Part shown: positions 11,590 through 23,456 of the stretch, piece by piece | Layout: each line of letters starts with the position of its first letter | How positions within the stretch are numbered: the first letter of the stretch is position 1 | NCBI GenBank assembly: GCA_029721435.1 | Contig: CM056573.1 | Location: 73,908,001 to 73,972,000, forward strand | From: Gymnothorax reevesii | Lineage: Eukaryota; Chordata; Actinopteri; Anguilliformes; Muraenidae | Length of the DNA stretch: 64,000 bases | Reading direction: 5' to 3' | The notes under the pieces: model-generated | Database searches by the model: none | What the model was told of the DNA's origin: nothing | Seen by the model: only the letters and a program-made list of their open reading frames with translations | Position numbers and translations under genes: made by a program

Positions 11590-13133
11590 AAAAATTCAAG
11601 CCGAAAAACTACTGATCTTAGTCGATACTGATGAAGGTTGAAAACGAAATTCTTTCCAATACTAATATCTGAACTGTCACATAAATACTGTCAACAATGA
11701 GACCTACAATTGGTGCCCCAGTGGACGATAGGATTATTCTGTTCCCCCCAAGTGATGCAAGGTCTATGTTCCTGTAGCCAAGAATGTCCCAAAACAATGG
11801 GATAAGCAGGGGTACTGACAATAAAAAACCGAACCGCCTCAGAATGGCCACCAAAAGAAATGAACGTATTTAGCGGTTCAGAAACTTTGGTTATAACTCC
11901 CGTTCCAAGCGGGCAACCATCCAAAGTTCTCCCAGAGAGTGGCTGTGAATGGGGACAGGTCAGAACGGAGTGCCTCCTAGCCCATTTAACATCCATGAAA
12001 CAAGTCACGGCACCCGAATCCACAAACGCTTCAATAATAACTGACTTGCTCCCCACAGTCAGTTCAACAGGAATTAGTGTTCGGAAGGGAAATTGGGTCT
12101 GCCCCTCTAGCGCCCCCCCCCCCCCCCATACTGCTAGAGGGATCTCCCGTTTCCCTTGGAGCTCCGGGCAATGTGGATGGGTATGACCCGGTTTATTACA
12201 ATTAATGCAGATTATTCTTCTGCGAGCAGGTTTATGAGTCCACCTCTCAAACAAGCTATTCAACCTGCATGGCCTCAACTGGAGTGGAATCTTCAGTGGG
12301 TGGAATAGGAACCACACACTTGCCAGTTGCAGCCTTGGCATTATAAGCAAGCAGCAATCTGTTAAGTTTCTCCCTGTTGCATTCGCACATGCAATTGTCA
12401 ATTCGCACCACAGTGCGAACCACAGAATCAAAATTTGAACAGGGCTCCAGTGTTACCTCCTGACAGGGCTCCTCCTCCTTACCTTTTCTGTGAGATCATG
12501 ACTAAATACAGTCATAAGAGGATCCTCTGGCCAGCCTGTCGCCAGAGAGCGAAATAAAATAGAAAACTTTGCAACGGTGTCATAGCCCTGCTTCAGATGC
12601 ATTAAACGCATAGCTGCGTCCTGACCACAAACATCCTGATCAAATACTTACAACAATTCCTAAACAAGAGCCTGTACAGAATTCACAACCAGTGAATTAG
12701 ATCTGATAAGTGGGCTGACCCAGGTGAGAGCTGTGTGAGTCAGCAGGGATAAAATGGATGCAACCCGAGAATCCTCATTAGTAAACCGTGAAGGCTGAGC
12801 CTCAAAAAATATCTCACATTGGGCAATGATATCTTCACATTTTCCGGCCTCGCCGCTATATCTTTGGGGTAATTGCAATTTCGGATCTCAGGGAAGGTGT
12901 ATGGATGCTTGTGCAACATTTTGTGAAACTTTTGTAGACAGGGACTTAATACTCTCGGTCTGACTTAACAAAATGCTGTCTTGATTCTGTGATGAGTTCT
13001 ACTGAGGGCGGAGTCTCTCAGCCAAACCAGGCTGCTGATTACCAAGGCTGGAAAGCCCTTCGCTGAAGCCAGAAAGCATAGCTTGCTGGCTGTCAAAAAC
13101 CTTTTTGATCTCAGCCACAGCTGATGTCTTCAT
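11590..13133 (-). pseudogene. Decayed Ty3/gypsy gag and protease
   Basis: Minus strand. A gag start beginning MKTSAVAEIKKVF at 13133 is followed by an in-frame stop. Next come a capsid-like block (LPQRYSGEAGKCEDIIAQC), a zinc knuckle CINCNKPGHTHPHC (CX2CX4HX4C) and a protease with AFVDSGAVTCFMD, then PIVLGHSWLQEH. This order is normal for gypsy gag-pol. A C run at 12109-12127 (G run in the sense strand) sits between knuckle and protease. Reverse transcriptase and LTRs are missing and several stops interrupt the frame. A SINE abuts its 5' leader at about 13181. Confidence 0.85.
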
Positions 13134-13180
13134 GTTGGCTAGAGTGTACTGTGCCACCACCAGCCTCCAAAACCATGACA

Positions 13181-13571
13181 GTCCGCAGCTTTTTCAGAGT
13201 AGCGCGCAATTGGCCATTGTGCTCCAGGGATGCAAATTGTGAAGGGTCAGCCAGGAAAGGTTATGCAAAAATTAGTTGTCTTGTTCGTTGCTTAAGCACC
13301 TCCTATTAGCCGCCCAGGCACTCGCCAGGAAGATCCTAAGCTTGTTCATGTTCTGGTATCCTTTGCCCTTGCTCTGAACTTGCAAGGATTCAACCAATGA
13401 GTGTATAAGAAGCAGTGGCTGAGAGGCACATGCTTCAGAGGAGAGCCGCAAACTGCCTTCAATCTCCTGAATTGGCAACAGGGGGTCGCATATGAGCAAG
13501 CCTTGTTCATAGTTCCTGAATTGGGCATTTCAGATTCGGTGGGATTGGCGATGCCAAATTTATTTTAAAAA
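13181..13571 (+). repeat. SINE copy S1 (5'-truncated)
   Basis: About 380 bp closely matching 22660-23053 throughout, including the blocks cagctttttcagagt, tcaaccaatgagtgtataag and gagcaagc, and ending in an A-rich tail (ttaaaaaaagac). It lacks the tRNA-like head seen in the other copy, as expected for a LINE-mobilised SINE truncated at the 5' end. It lies against the gypsy gag leader. Confidence 0.75.
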
Positions 13572-15256
13572 AAGACATTTTGGTTTATAAATTGATTCTA
13601 TGATTTCTTTCTTAACTCTGATTGTTAATTAGTTCTATAATGTCTATGCATTTATTTCAGAGTACAATGAGACATTAAACTGCATAATGTTCTATTAAAA
13701 AACTGGAAAAATTGGGGTGTCCCAAAACTTTTGACTGGTGATGTAGGAGGTGATAGTCTGTAAGTTCATGAGGGTCCTTACCCGAGTCAAAGAAAACGTC
13801 CCAATTTGTTTTAAGAATGTGTTTCACTAGCCAAAATTGGCATCCTAATTGAATAAATTTGTCAACATGAGTTACTGATGCATTCTGCTCATTAAGTTGT
13901 GCTATCGATATATGTTTTTGATGCTGACACAGTTAAATTGTACAGCATGAACATTTTTAAATTATATCTTAATTTGCTGCATTAATTAGGTCACTTTCAT
14001 GCAAAGTAAAACTGTCCACAAGGACCTTGTGATTGTTCAGGTTAATGTAGCATTTTGGTTACAACTGGAAAGTTAGCTAGGTAGCTGAGTTATGCAAACA
14101 GTTAACAAGTTGACGTTTTATCTCTGAAGTTAAGCAGATGACAAATTGTGGTGAGATAGCTAACCTATGTAATTCGGACACTTAAATGGTGTTAAACGGC
14201 TCATTTTTCATGTTGCTCTTTAGTAAGCTGGTGGGGTAAGAATAACATAAGGCATTAAGTTTACTTGCTAGCTACATTTTCTGGACAGATCCTCAGATTA
14301 CAAGCGGCAGACAGATAGAAGGTTGTAACTTTACTTTTTTAGTTGTGTCCTTTTTAATTAACCCAAATATTGGGATGACAATCAAATCTGATCTCAGTGA
14401 TTTTGTCGTTGTGATTTGAAGTGTTCATTGTGGCATGTTATATTTTATGCGTGGTCATAATGAACGTTTGAAAAGCTTTGCATGCAGGATGAATGTAGAG
14501 CTTGTGGAAATGCTTTTGTTCGAAGACCTCCCAGATGTTGATGACCTCTCAGTTTGAGGCAGGCTTCAGCTACATTGTGAAAAACATGCAGCAGAATGTT
14601 ACCTGTATGCCTTCACAGGCACTGAAATCGGATGACCTAGACACCACGCACACATGCTTTTCTGGAGTTACAGAACAGTATTTTAGATTACATGTCCTTG
14701 TATGGTTTTCGATTTGATGGAGACTTCTAAAATGTCAGTGTAGTACAACTCATGTACATTAGATTCATTAATTCAAAAATGAGTACTTTTGTAATTGTGA
14801 GCATACTTCCCTTATGCTGAATTTTAAATAAGCCTACCAACTATTGCCTGGTTTCCTCAATTTACCATATATATGAAACCTAACTGGACACTTGGTTGAA
14901 TTGTTATCGATGTCATTAAAATTGATAAGTACATAAACAACAAAACAAAAACTCTGATCCCAATATTCATCCCAATACCCACATCTGCACTCATGCGGTC
15001 GTGAGTGCACATTCATGTGCCACCGAGTAAGTGATGAAGACGGTCCCATTTCTGAAACTGCCCACGCTGAGGTGCACTTAATCCATACTTCAAGAGCCCA
15101 TATCCTAATAGCGCATTGGAATGATATTCATAGCTAAGTGCATCCCATAATGCATCCAGATTTTGTACGCGGAAAGGAAGGAGTGGATATAAAGATTATG
15201 GAAAAGACAATACTACAGTGGAAATGAAGTTGTCAGGTTCCAGAAGCTTGTTATTA
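13572..15256. other. Intergenic, with one transposon-end fragment
   Basis: Around 13700-13745 the text 'ggggtgtcccaaaacttttgactggtgatgta' resembles the terminal repeat of a Tc1-type miniature element, with no partner end nearby. The rest is A/T-rich without gene evidence. Confidence 0.4.
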
Positions 15257-15328
15257 CAGTTGTTTGCATACACATAAAGTTTGCATACCCTTGCTGAATT
15301 TGTAAACTTGGTAAGAGCTTTTTAAGTA

Positions 15329-16930
15329 CAAAACCCAAAACCAGTGAAGTTGGCACGTTATGTAAATCGTAGATAAAAACAGAATACAATGCTTTGCAAA
15401 TCCTTTTCAACTTATATTCAATTGAATACACTGAAAAGACAAGATGTTTAATGTTCAAACTGAGAAACTTTAGTTTTTTTTTGCAAATAATCATTAACTT
15501 AGAATTTAAAGGCAGCAACACATTGCAAAAAAGTTGGCACAGAGGCCTTTTTACCACTGTGTTACATCGCCTTTCCTTTTAACGACACTCAGTAAACGTT
15601 TGGGAACTGAGGAGGCCAATTTTTGAAGCTTTTCAGGTGGAACTCTTTCCCATTCTTGCTTGATGTACAGCTTAAGTTGTTCAACAGTCCTGGGTCTCCA
15701 TTGTCGTATTTTACGCTTCATATTGCGCCACACATTTTCAATGGGGGACAGGTCTGGACTACAGGCAGGCCAGTCTAGTACCCGCACTCTTTTACTATGG
15801 AGCCATGCTGTTGTAACACGTGCAGAATATGGCTTGGCATTGTCTTGCTGAAATATGCAGGGGCGTCCATAAAAAAGACGTTATTGGATGGCAGCATATG
15901 TTGCTCCAAAACCTTTATGTACCTTTCAGCATTAATGGTGCCTTCACATATGTGTATGTTGCCCATGCCTTGGGCACAAATACACCCCCATACCATCACA
16001 GATGCTGGCTTTTGAACTTTGCGCCTATAACAGATGGCTCTTTTCCTCTTTGGTCCGGAGGACACGACGTCCACAGTTTCCAAAAACGATTTGAAATGTG
16101 GACTCGTCAGACCACGGAACACTTTTCCACTTTGCATCAGTCCATCTTAGATGAGCTAGGGCCCAGCGAAGCCGGCGGCGTTTCTGGGTGCTGTTGATAA
16201 ATGGCTTTCGCTTTGCATTGTAGAGTTTTAACTTGCACTTGCAGATTTAGCGACGAACTGTAGTTACTGACAGACGTTTTCTGAAGTGTTCCTGAGCCCA
16301 TGTGGTGATGTCCTTTACACACTGATGTCGGATTTTGGTGCAGTACTGCCTGAGGGATCGAAGGTCACGGGCATTCGATGTTGATTTTCGGCCTTTTCGC
16401 TTACGTGCAGTGATTTCTCCAGATTCTCTGAACCTTTTGACGATATTACGGACCGTAGATGATGAAATCCCTAAATTTCTTGCAATAGCTCGTTGAGGAA
16501 TGTTGTTTTTAAACTGTTCGACAATCAGCTCACGCATTTGTTCACTAAGTGGTGACCCTCGCCCCATCCTTGTTTGTGAATGACTGAGCATTTCAGGGAA
16601 GCTGCTTTTATGCCCAATCATGGCACCCACCCGTTCCCAATTAACCCGTTCACCTGTCGGATGTTCCAAATAAGTGTTTGATGAGCATTCCTCAACTCTC
16701 TCATTCTTTTTTGCCACTTGTGCCAGCTTTTTTGAAACATGTTGCAGGCATCAAATTCCAAATGGGCTAATATTTCCAAAAAATTACAAAGTTTACCTGT
16801 TCGAACATTAAGTAACTTGTCTTTGCAGTGTATTCAATTGAATATAGGTTGAAAAGGATTTGCAAATCATTGTATTCTGTTTTTATTTACGATTTACACA
16901 ACGTGCCAACTTCACTGGTTTTGGGTTTTG
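15329..16930 (-). mobile_element. Tc1-like DNA transposon, copy T2
   Basis: A complete 1.6-kb element with inverted CAAAACCCAAAACC ends and TA duplications at 15327-15328 and 16931-16932. It is the same family as the element at 2842-4852, in reverse orientation, and gives the empty-site reference for the solo LTR there. It is nested inside another Tc1-type element. Confidence 0.93.
15551..16567 (-). pseudogene. Broken Tc1-family transposase (T2)
   Basis: Start MGRGSPLSEQMREL at 16567 and end DVTQW at 15551 span 339 codons, the usual Tc1 transposase length. The paired helix-turn-helix region (QRAIARNLGISSSTVRNIVK) is intact to about residue 105. A stop and frameshifts follow, leaving three separate frames. 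The catalytic region survives as VQKPASVMVWGC and SPDLSPIENVWRNMKR, but the second Asp lies in a shifted frame. It is closer to intact than T1 but still non-functional. Confidence 0.9.
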
Positions 16931-17089
16931 TAAAAAATGAATGGCCAGGCAAAACACATTTCTTTTATTTCAAACTGGATTCATATCCAACTGCATGCAG
17001 TGTTGTGTGGCACCATCATCAAATAAAACAAGAAAAAAAAGGGAAAAAATTAAAAGAACTTAGTTCAAAAGTGTACATCCTCGTAGTTC

Positions 17090-17408
17090 TTAATACTGAG
17101 TATTGCCCCCTTTTGCATCAATAACAGTGTGCAGTCTTTTGTGGTCGTTGTCAAAGAGGCCCCTAATTTTCTCAGGTGGTATAGCTGCCCATTCTTCCTC
17201 ACAAAAATGCCTCCAGCTCCAGCAAATTCTTTGGTTGTCTTGCATGAATTGCACATTAGGGATCACCCAAAAGCGGCTTGATGGCATTGTGGTCAGGAGA
17301 CTGTGATAGCCACTCCAGAACCTTCACCTTTCTCTTCTGTAACCACTGGAAGGTCAACTTGGCCTTGTGCTTTGGATCATTGTCATGCTGGAAAGTCCAA
17401 GTGCATCC
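17090..17408 (-). pseudogene. C-terminal Tc1 transposase fragment (T3)
   Basis: Frames on the minus strand read [18 protein letters not shown] (catalytic Asp in HDND), [12 protein letters not shown], then FCEEEWAAIPPEKIRGLFDN and a final GGNTQY before a TAA at 17090-17092. This is the last third of a Tc1 transposase. The Glu region reads NAIKPL instead of the usual NPIEHLW, so the catalytic Glu is lost, and a frameshift lies after it. The N-terminal part is cut off by the B1 LTR. Confidence 0.85.
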
Positions 17409-17897
17409 TGTTATGGCCCCAATTTGTGATAACATATATGACAGCAAGGGATGACAGACACAATTTTATAACTTAAACAGGTTTAATTAAACAAACACTT
17501 AACTAATCTACTATTTACTCTTCTGACCAAGATTGATAAATACGAGAACAAACATATTTACAGTCCCTTTGGTGGGGTTGTTTGGTGATGTCCTGGGTGA
17601 GGAAAATACTCCAACATAGGCAAAAATCCACAAAAAGCTTAACAGGTCATGAAAAAAATAAAAGACAGGTCTGGTCAAATGTATCCTTCTGCTTGTAATT
17701 TCTCCTACTACTTTACTCTCTCTATTTTCCTCCTTATATACTCTTTTGCAGACCCCTCCCACCTTTTAGACTTTTAAAAAAATTCTCTGGGACTTTCTGT
17801 TTCAGACATGCCCAGGACATGTCCAAACCTAGCTCCAGTCTGGGCTTAACAAAAGATAGGTCAATACTGCCATCTAGTGGCTCGTATTCACATTACA
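17409..17897 (-). repeat. B1 3' LTR
   Basis: 489 bp from TGTTATGG to CATTACA (plus-strand view), matching the other Gmr1-type LTRs. It has a TATA box (tatatactc read as gagtatata in sense) and the CTCF-like core CTGCCATCTAGTGGC at 17867-17881. Confidence 0.88.
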
Positions 17898-18032
17898 CCT
17901 CCACTCCAAAAGGGAAAAATTTTGACTCATGAAGGCAAAATTTTTCTTTTCAATACAAAAATGGTTACGTAAACACTTGTGTATATATATACATATAACA
18001 CAATATGCTAATAAACGTGATATATACACATA

Positions 18033-21000
18033 CTCAAACATGAGATAAGCAATCAGCAATTACATTGTCAGTACCCTTTACATGTTTAATTTCCAAGTCA
18101 AACTCCTGTAAAATCAAACTCTAATTCAACAATCTCCGATTCTTGTTTTTCATCTTACTCAAAAACATTAACGGATTGTGGTCAGAATACACAATCATTG
18201 GCTTTTGCCCTGTACAAATATAAATCTCAAAGTGTTGTAAAGATAAAACCAGAGCCAACAGCTCCTTCTCTGTTGTGGAATAGTTCTTTTGGTGGCGATT
18301 GAACTTCCTATAGAAGTATGCCACAGGATGCTCAATGTCATCGGAGTCACTTCTCTATAGGAGCACAGATCCACAAGCTTGGTCGTTAGCGTCGACCGCG
18401 ATGGAGAACGGTTTGTTGAAGTCAGGAGATTTTAGCACGGGGAAGTGACACAGCAGAGACTTCAGGCGACCGAAGGCTCTCTGGCATGCATCATCCCAAG
18501 TGAACTTTCCGCCTTTCTTCAGTTGGTTGGTGAGACTGAGAGCAATCTCAGCAAAGTTCTTGCAGAACTTGCGGTAGTACCCGATCATTCCAAGGAAGCG
18601 GCGCAAAGCTTTTTTTTGTCAGGAACTGGAAAGTCCATGATGGCTTGGACTTTAGCATTTATGGGTGCCACCTTACCCTGGCCTATGACGTAGCCAAGAT
18701 AGGTGACAGTAGCACGACCAAAGTCACTCTTCTTCAGGTTAACAGTCAGGTTAGCCTGGGTCAGGTGCAAGAACAATGTCTCTACATCTTTCAGATGTTC
18801 TTCCCAGGAGTCACTCCGTGTGATCAGGTCGTCGATGTACGCACCCGTGTGTGGCAATCCGGCGATTGTAGACTGTATCATCTTTTGGAAGGTGGCTGGG
18901 GCATTTTTCATGCCAAAGGGGAGGACTTCATACTGGTACAATCCAGATGGCGTGGCAAAAGCAGAGATGCTCTTGGCCCTCTCAGTTAAAGGTACAGACT
19001 AATGACCCTTCAATAAATCAATCTTGGTCAGAAACTTTGCTTGCCCTACTCTATCGATACAATCATCAATCCTAGGTGTTGGAAACACATCAGTTCTAGT
19101 TACAGCCTTGACTTTGCGATAATCTGTATAGAATCTAGTACTTCCATCAGGTTTTGGAACTAGCACACAGGGTGAACTCCAATCTGAGTTAGAGAGTCTG
19201 ATAATATCATGTTCTAACATGTACTCAACCTCTTTCTCAGCAATCTTTCTCTTTTCAGGATTCATCCAGTATGGTTGCTGTTTTATTGGTTTGGCATCAC
19301 CAACATCTACATCATGAGAGGCTATAGAAACTGTCTTTGGAACATCAGGAAATAGATCTTTATATTTCTTGATCAACCTCTCAAACTGATCTTTCTGTGA
19401 GGGTTCTCAGTGCTGGACTTTTACATCAAGATTTTGTAACACTTCAGAATTTGACAATTTACATGAAAGAACTTCAGCTTTAATTCTAGGTTCATCATCT
19501 TGAAACTCCCCCTCATCTTCACACGTCTCGACCATAGGAGAATCTGAAGTGACAGCTGCAATCCTAGCATTTCTGTCATGATAAGGCTTCAGCATGTTAA
19601 TGTGACACAATTGTTTTGGTTTTCTCCTATCTGGAGTCTTCACAATGTAATTGAGATCATTGAGTTTTGTTAGAAATTCATACGGACCATGAAATCTAGC
19701 CTGTAATGGATTGGACTGCATGGGAAACAACACAAGAACCTTGTCTCCTGGTTTAAACTCACGGCTTCTAGCCTTATACCAAGCTTTCATTTTTCCCTGA
19801 CTTGATTTCAAGTTCTCTTTAGCTAGGTCACATGCTGCTCGCAATCTTTCCTTGAACTTGCGAACATAGTCTAACAGCCTGATATGCGGGTCTTTCTCTT
19901 GCCATTGTTCACTCAACAATAGCAAAGGTCCTCTCACTTCATGGCCAAACACAAGCTCAAACGGACTGAATCCAGTGGACTCCTGCACTGCTTCTCTTGC
20001 TGCAAACAATAGCAAATGAACACCTTCATCCCAGTCTTTCTCATGGTCATAACAATAAGTCCTCATCATTGTCTTGAGAGTGGAATGAAACCTCTCAAAG
20101 GCACCCTGACTTTCTGGATGATAGGCACTGGAAAGAATCTGCTTTGCACCTAGTTCATACACAACCTGCTGAAATAATCCGGAAGTGAAATTGCTACCTT
20201 AGTCTGACTGAATTTCCCTGGGAAGGCCAAACAACGTGAAGAACTTTATCAAAGCCTTCGAGATTGCAGTTGCCTTGATGTTACGTAGAGGTATGGCTTC
20301 AGGGAATCTGGTAGATGCACACATGATTGTCAACAAGTACTGATTTCCAGATCTAGTCTTGGGTAATGGACCAACAAAATCAACAATGACATTAGAGAAG
20401 GGCTCCCCAAATGCTGGGATAGGCTGCAATGGAGCTACAGGTGGGTCTAACTGGTGTTTTCCAACTACCTGACAGGTGTGACAGGTTTTGCAAAAGTTGG
20501 AAACATCTTTCCGAAGCCCAGGCCAGAAGAAGTGTTTCATGATCTTATCAACAGTCTTGTTAACACCAAGATGACCTCCTAAAGGTAAATTATGAGCCAT
20601 TGTTAAGTTGTCATTCCTGTAGAGCTTCGGAACAACAATTTGCCTAACCACTTCCCAATCTGCATTCGGGATATCAGGAGGGCGCCACTTCCGCATCAAC
20701 ACACCATCCTTGAGATAATACCCAACTGGAACTGCGTCTATTTCTTTATCAGGAAGGGCTCTCCTCTTCAGTACATAAATTTCAGGATCATTAGTTTGCT
20801 CCTCAATCAACCGCTCTGGACAGAGACAAGTCGCCAGACACATCAGAATCACCAGACCCATCTGGCTGGCTGAACAGAGAACTGATGAAAGTATCTGATC
20901 CTCCTCAAACGGAGAAACCATAGTAGGCCGAACAGAGTCATGAGGCGAACCACCTGAGTCCTGACTATTCAATGTGCTGGACGGCACCACATCATCTTCT

Positions 21001-21093
21001 TCCTTAGCCTTCTTAGCCATAGTACGAGTCACTGCACAGGATGGATACAGAGATGGGTCTTCATCGTCATCTTCAGTGCTCGGCTGTGAAGTA
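18033..21093 (-). pseudogene. B1 integrase, reverse transcriptase and RNase H, disabled
   Basis: In sense order: the integrase zinc-binding HHCC region (LPLGGHLGVNKTVDKIM, then FCKTCHTC), the integrase core with its first Asp region intact, then a TAA (20199-20201) directly after the second catalytic Asp (QSD-stop). The frame continues through KQLCHINMLKPYHDRNA, where copy B3 has a stop instead of this Lys. Reverse transcriptase (PATFQKMIQS, AYIDDLI) and RNase H (FSIAVDAND, IADCLS in other frames) follow with several stops and frameshifts. It cannot be active. Confidence 0.88.
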
Positions 21094-21399
21094 CAAAGAC
21101 TAGTTTTCAGAGGACATCCTTAAACAATAACGGCTCCATTTAGGGAGTGTTTAAGTGGGGAGAGATGAGAGAAAACGATTAGTATAAGAGATAGTTGCTA
21201 AATCTCTGCAGAAACAAAGGCAAAGGAGTGGGAGAGCAAAGAGTGTGGCATTAGAGATTCGATTGGAAAGCAGAGAGAATCAATTAGTAGAGTTAGTAGT
21301 CTGTGCAGTAATAATATTACCCAAATGTACAAGTTAGTATGCAAGACATCTCAGGGGAAACAATGTGCATGGAACTGGCAAATGATAAGGCAGATAATA
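21094..21399. other. Short unassigned spacer
   Basis: Sequence between the broken end of B1 and the TA-flanked DNA transposon. No motif or gene recognised. Confidence 0.4.
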
Positions 21400-22584
21400 C
21401 ACTCAAAAAACTGAGTTAAGTACATTCCACTCAATGCAACTAATTAAGGCGAGACACTACAGGTGAATAGGGTAAAAATTTTAAATAATAGATATCATCA
21501 TGAAACTTCCTCAGTTGATTACTTGCAATAGTATGAAAAAAATTTGTATTACAAGTTTTTTAAATTTTTATGTTTAAATATGCAAATCAGGCATTATCTC
21601 ATTAAATATGCACTAACTTGCATATATTTTAGGATGATAAATCTAAACATCTGATAAAGTCAGATGCAAATTTCTTTTTTCATTTTGTTAACATATAAGA
21701 TGAAAAAACAATTACAAAGGGATTTAAGGATATCTGCTTTTGTTCGTGACAAAATCAAAATATGCTGTCCATGGCCTCAAAAAATCCATTTTCGCCATAT
21801 TTTTGGGAATAAAATGTCTCATAATTCAGGCTAGGGATGATATATTAACAAATCCCTCAGTAAATATCTTCAGAATATTGCTAAGTGTATAACACAAAGT
21901 ATACAAAGTATGGTATACATAGGTACCACAGAGGCAGAGAAGTTTGACTTGGAGTATGACAAAAAAACTAGTTTTGAGAAAACTGCATTCAAAGAATTAC
22001 ATTGGGGAATTTAATGCATTTCTGTTTGGAAACAATTGCTCACAAACAGAATAAATGTTCAGGCCTTTATAATTAGTAATGTGGTATATTTTAAGCTTGT
22101 GAAAATTGATCATTTAATAACATGACAGGCATCTAAGGCCTACAGCTGTAGTTATTCAAGTAATAAACATATTGGCCTACACTGCACAAACTTGCAGACA
22201 AAACTCATGTCAAACGCGACAGCACTTCTACTCTCACTCTACAGTCATGTAGAGCAATGGTCTTCAATGTCGTTCCTAGGGACCCACTGTGTATGCTGAT
22301 TTTTGTTCCAAACACAATTGTTATCACAGGATTTTAACAAGTTATTAATGTCTTAATTAGTTGTTTTTAATATTTAGCGTTGTTACTTACTGTTTTTAGC
22401 CAAATGTTTCATAGAAGCATCCATCCATGCTATGAAGAATAAAATATCCTCAAAGATTGTGGTTTTATTTCTATACTGCAAGAAATTTCCAGCATTGTAA
22501 CATTTGAAACTGATCAAATTAGACACTAGGGAACTCAATAAACCCCAAATTGGGCTGAGGGACACAACTGTTTCAAGTTCAAGT

Positions 22585-23053
22585 TAAGGCACTGCGCTGC
22601 AGTGCAGAGGTGACTATCACGTCGCGGGTTCGAGCCCCGGTCCTACCAACCGGCAGTGGTCGGCAGCTTTTTCAGAGTTGCGCACAATTGGCTATCGCGC
22701 TACAGGGTTTCAAATTGGGAAGGGACTGCCGGGTATGGGATGCAAACACCTTTGTTCGTTGCTCAAGCGCCTCCTGTTGGCCAGACGGGCGCTCGTCAGG
22801 AAGACTCTGGATTTGGTCATGTCCGGGTATCCTCAGCCCTCGTTCTGAACTTGCGAATATTCAACCAATGAGTGTATAAGAAGCAGTGGCTGACAGGCAC
22901 GCGCTTCAGGAGGAGAGCCGTGAACTGTCTTCACTATCCTGAGTTGGCAGCAAGGGGTCGCATACGAGCAAGCTTTGTACATAGTTCTCCAATTGGGCAT
23001 TCCAGATTCGGGTGGGATTGGAAATGCAAAATTTATTTAAAAAAAAAAAACTT
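22585..23053 (+). repeat. SINE copy S2 with tRNA-like head
   Basis: The head holds a polymerase III B box GGTTCGAGCCC at 22627-22637, preceded by ttaaggcactgcgctgcagt, as in tRNA-derived SINEs. A body of about 390 bp matches the copy at 13181-13571, and it ends in a long A run (23039-23050). The A box is not convincing, so the 5' edge may be slightly off. Confidence 0.75.
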
Positions 23054-23191
23054 CAGGGGAATTAATTAGATTAACACAAAGCTGGTTTGACTCTTTACCA
23101 TTTACTTGTCGACTAAATTTGTCTTGATGTGCCAATTAGTTTTCACCAAGTAGGAGCCAAGTACATATTTAATTTGATCGGTTACATTTGT

Positions 23192-23456
23192 AACCTCCGC
23201 CGAGAAGGTTATGTTTTCGGTGCCGTTTGTTTGTTGGTTTGTTTGTGTACAACATAACTCAAAAAGTAATGGACAGAAATGGATGAAATTTTCAGAGAAG
23301 GTGAATATTAAGCCAATGATCAGGTGATCAAATTTTGGCGTATCTAGGCCAAAGCACTGCTGAGATATACACCAAAGTTCAAGATTTCAAGTCTTTCCAA
23401 TGGGACGGAGTTCCAACTGCCGTTCTTCTGGGTTTTGCTGCCCCCTGGCGGAGGTC
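23192..23456. repeat. CCTCCGCC terminal-repeat unit
   Basis: Begins aacctccgccgagaaggtt and ends ctggcggaggt, an inverted repeat of about 9 bases. Inside are a GTTTG-rich tract and 'ataactcaaaaagtaatgga', shared in style with 41729-41960. It is a short non-autonomous dispersed repeat. Confidence 0.6.

Larger units (their letters stand above)
15257..17408 (-). mobile_element. Tc1-like transposon T3, interrupted by T2 and by B1
   Basis: The left end CAGTTGTTTGCATAC follows TA at 15255-15256. The element then breaks at TA 15327-15328 where copy T2 is inserted, resumes at 16933, and encodes transposase C-terminus until 17408, where a Gmr1 LTR begins. The remaining half and other end are not found beyond B1. 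It is a different Tc1 family from T1/T2. Confidence 0.75.
17409..21093 (-). mobile_element. Gmr1-type LTR retrotransposon, copy B1 (5'-truncated)
   Basis: Contains a 3' LTR, a polypurine-like segment, RNase H, reverse transcriptase and integrase in that order along the plus coordinate, so the sense order is integrase then reverse transcriptase. Similarity to the nearly intact copy at 32398-38358 stops abruptly at about 21093, inside the protease-integrase linker. Gag, protease and 5' LTR are absent. It interrupts the T3 transposon at 17408. Confidence 0.9.

Noticed and set aside
22600..22680. tRNA gene
   Set aside because: The B box and tRNA-like text belong to a SINE head; there is no full cloverleaf, and a long SINE body and A tail follow.
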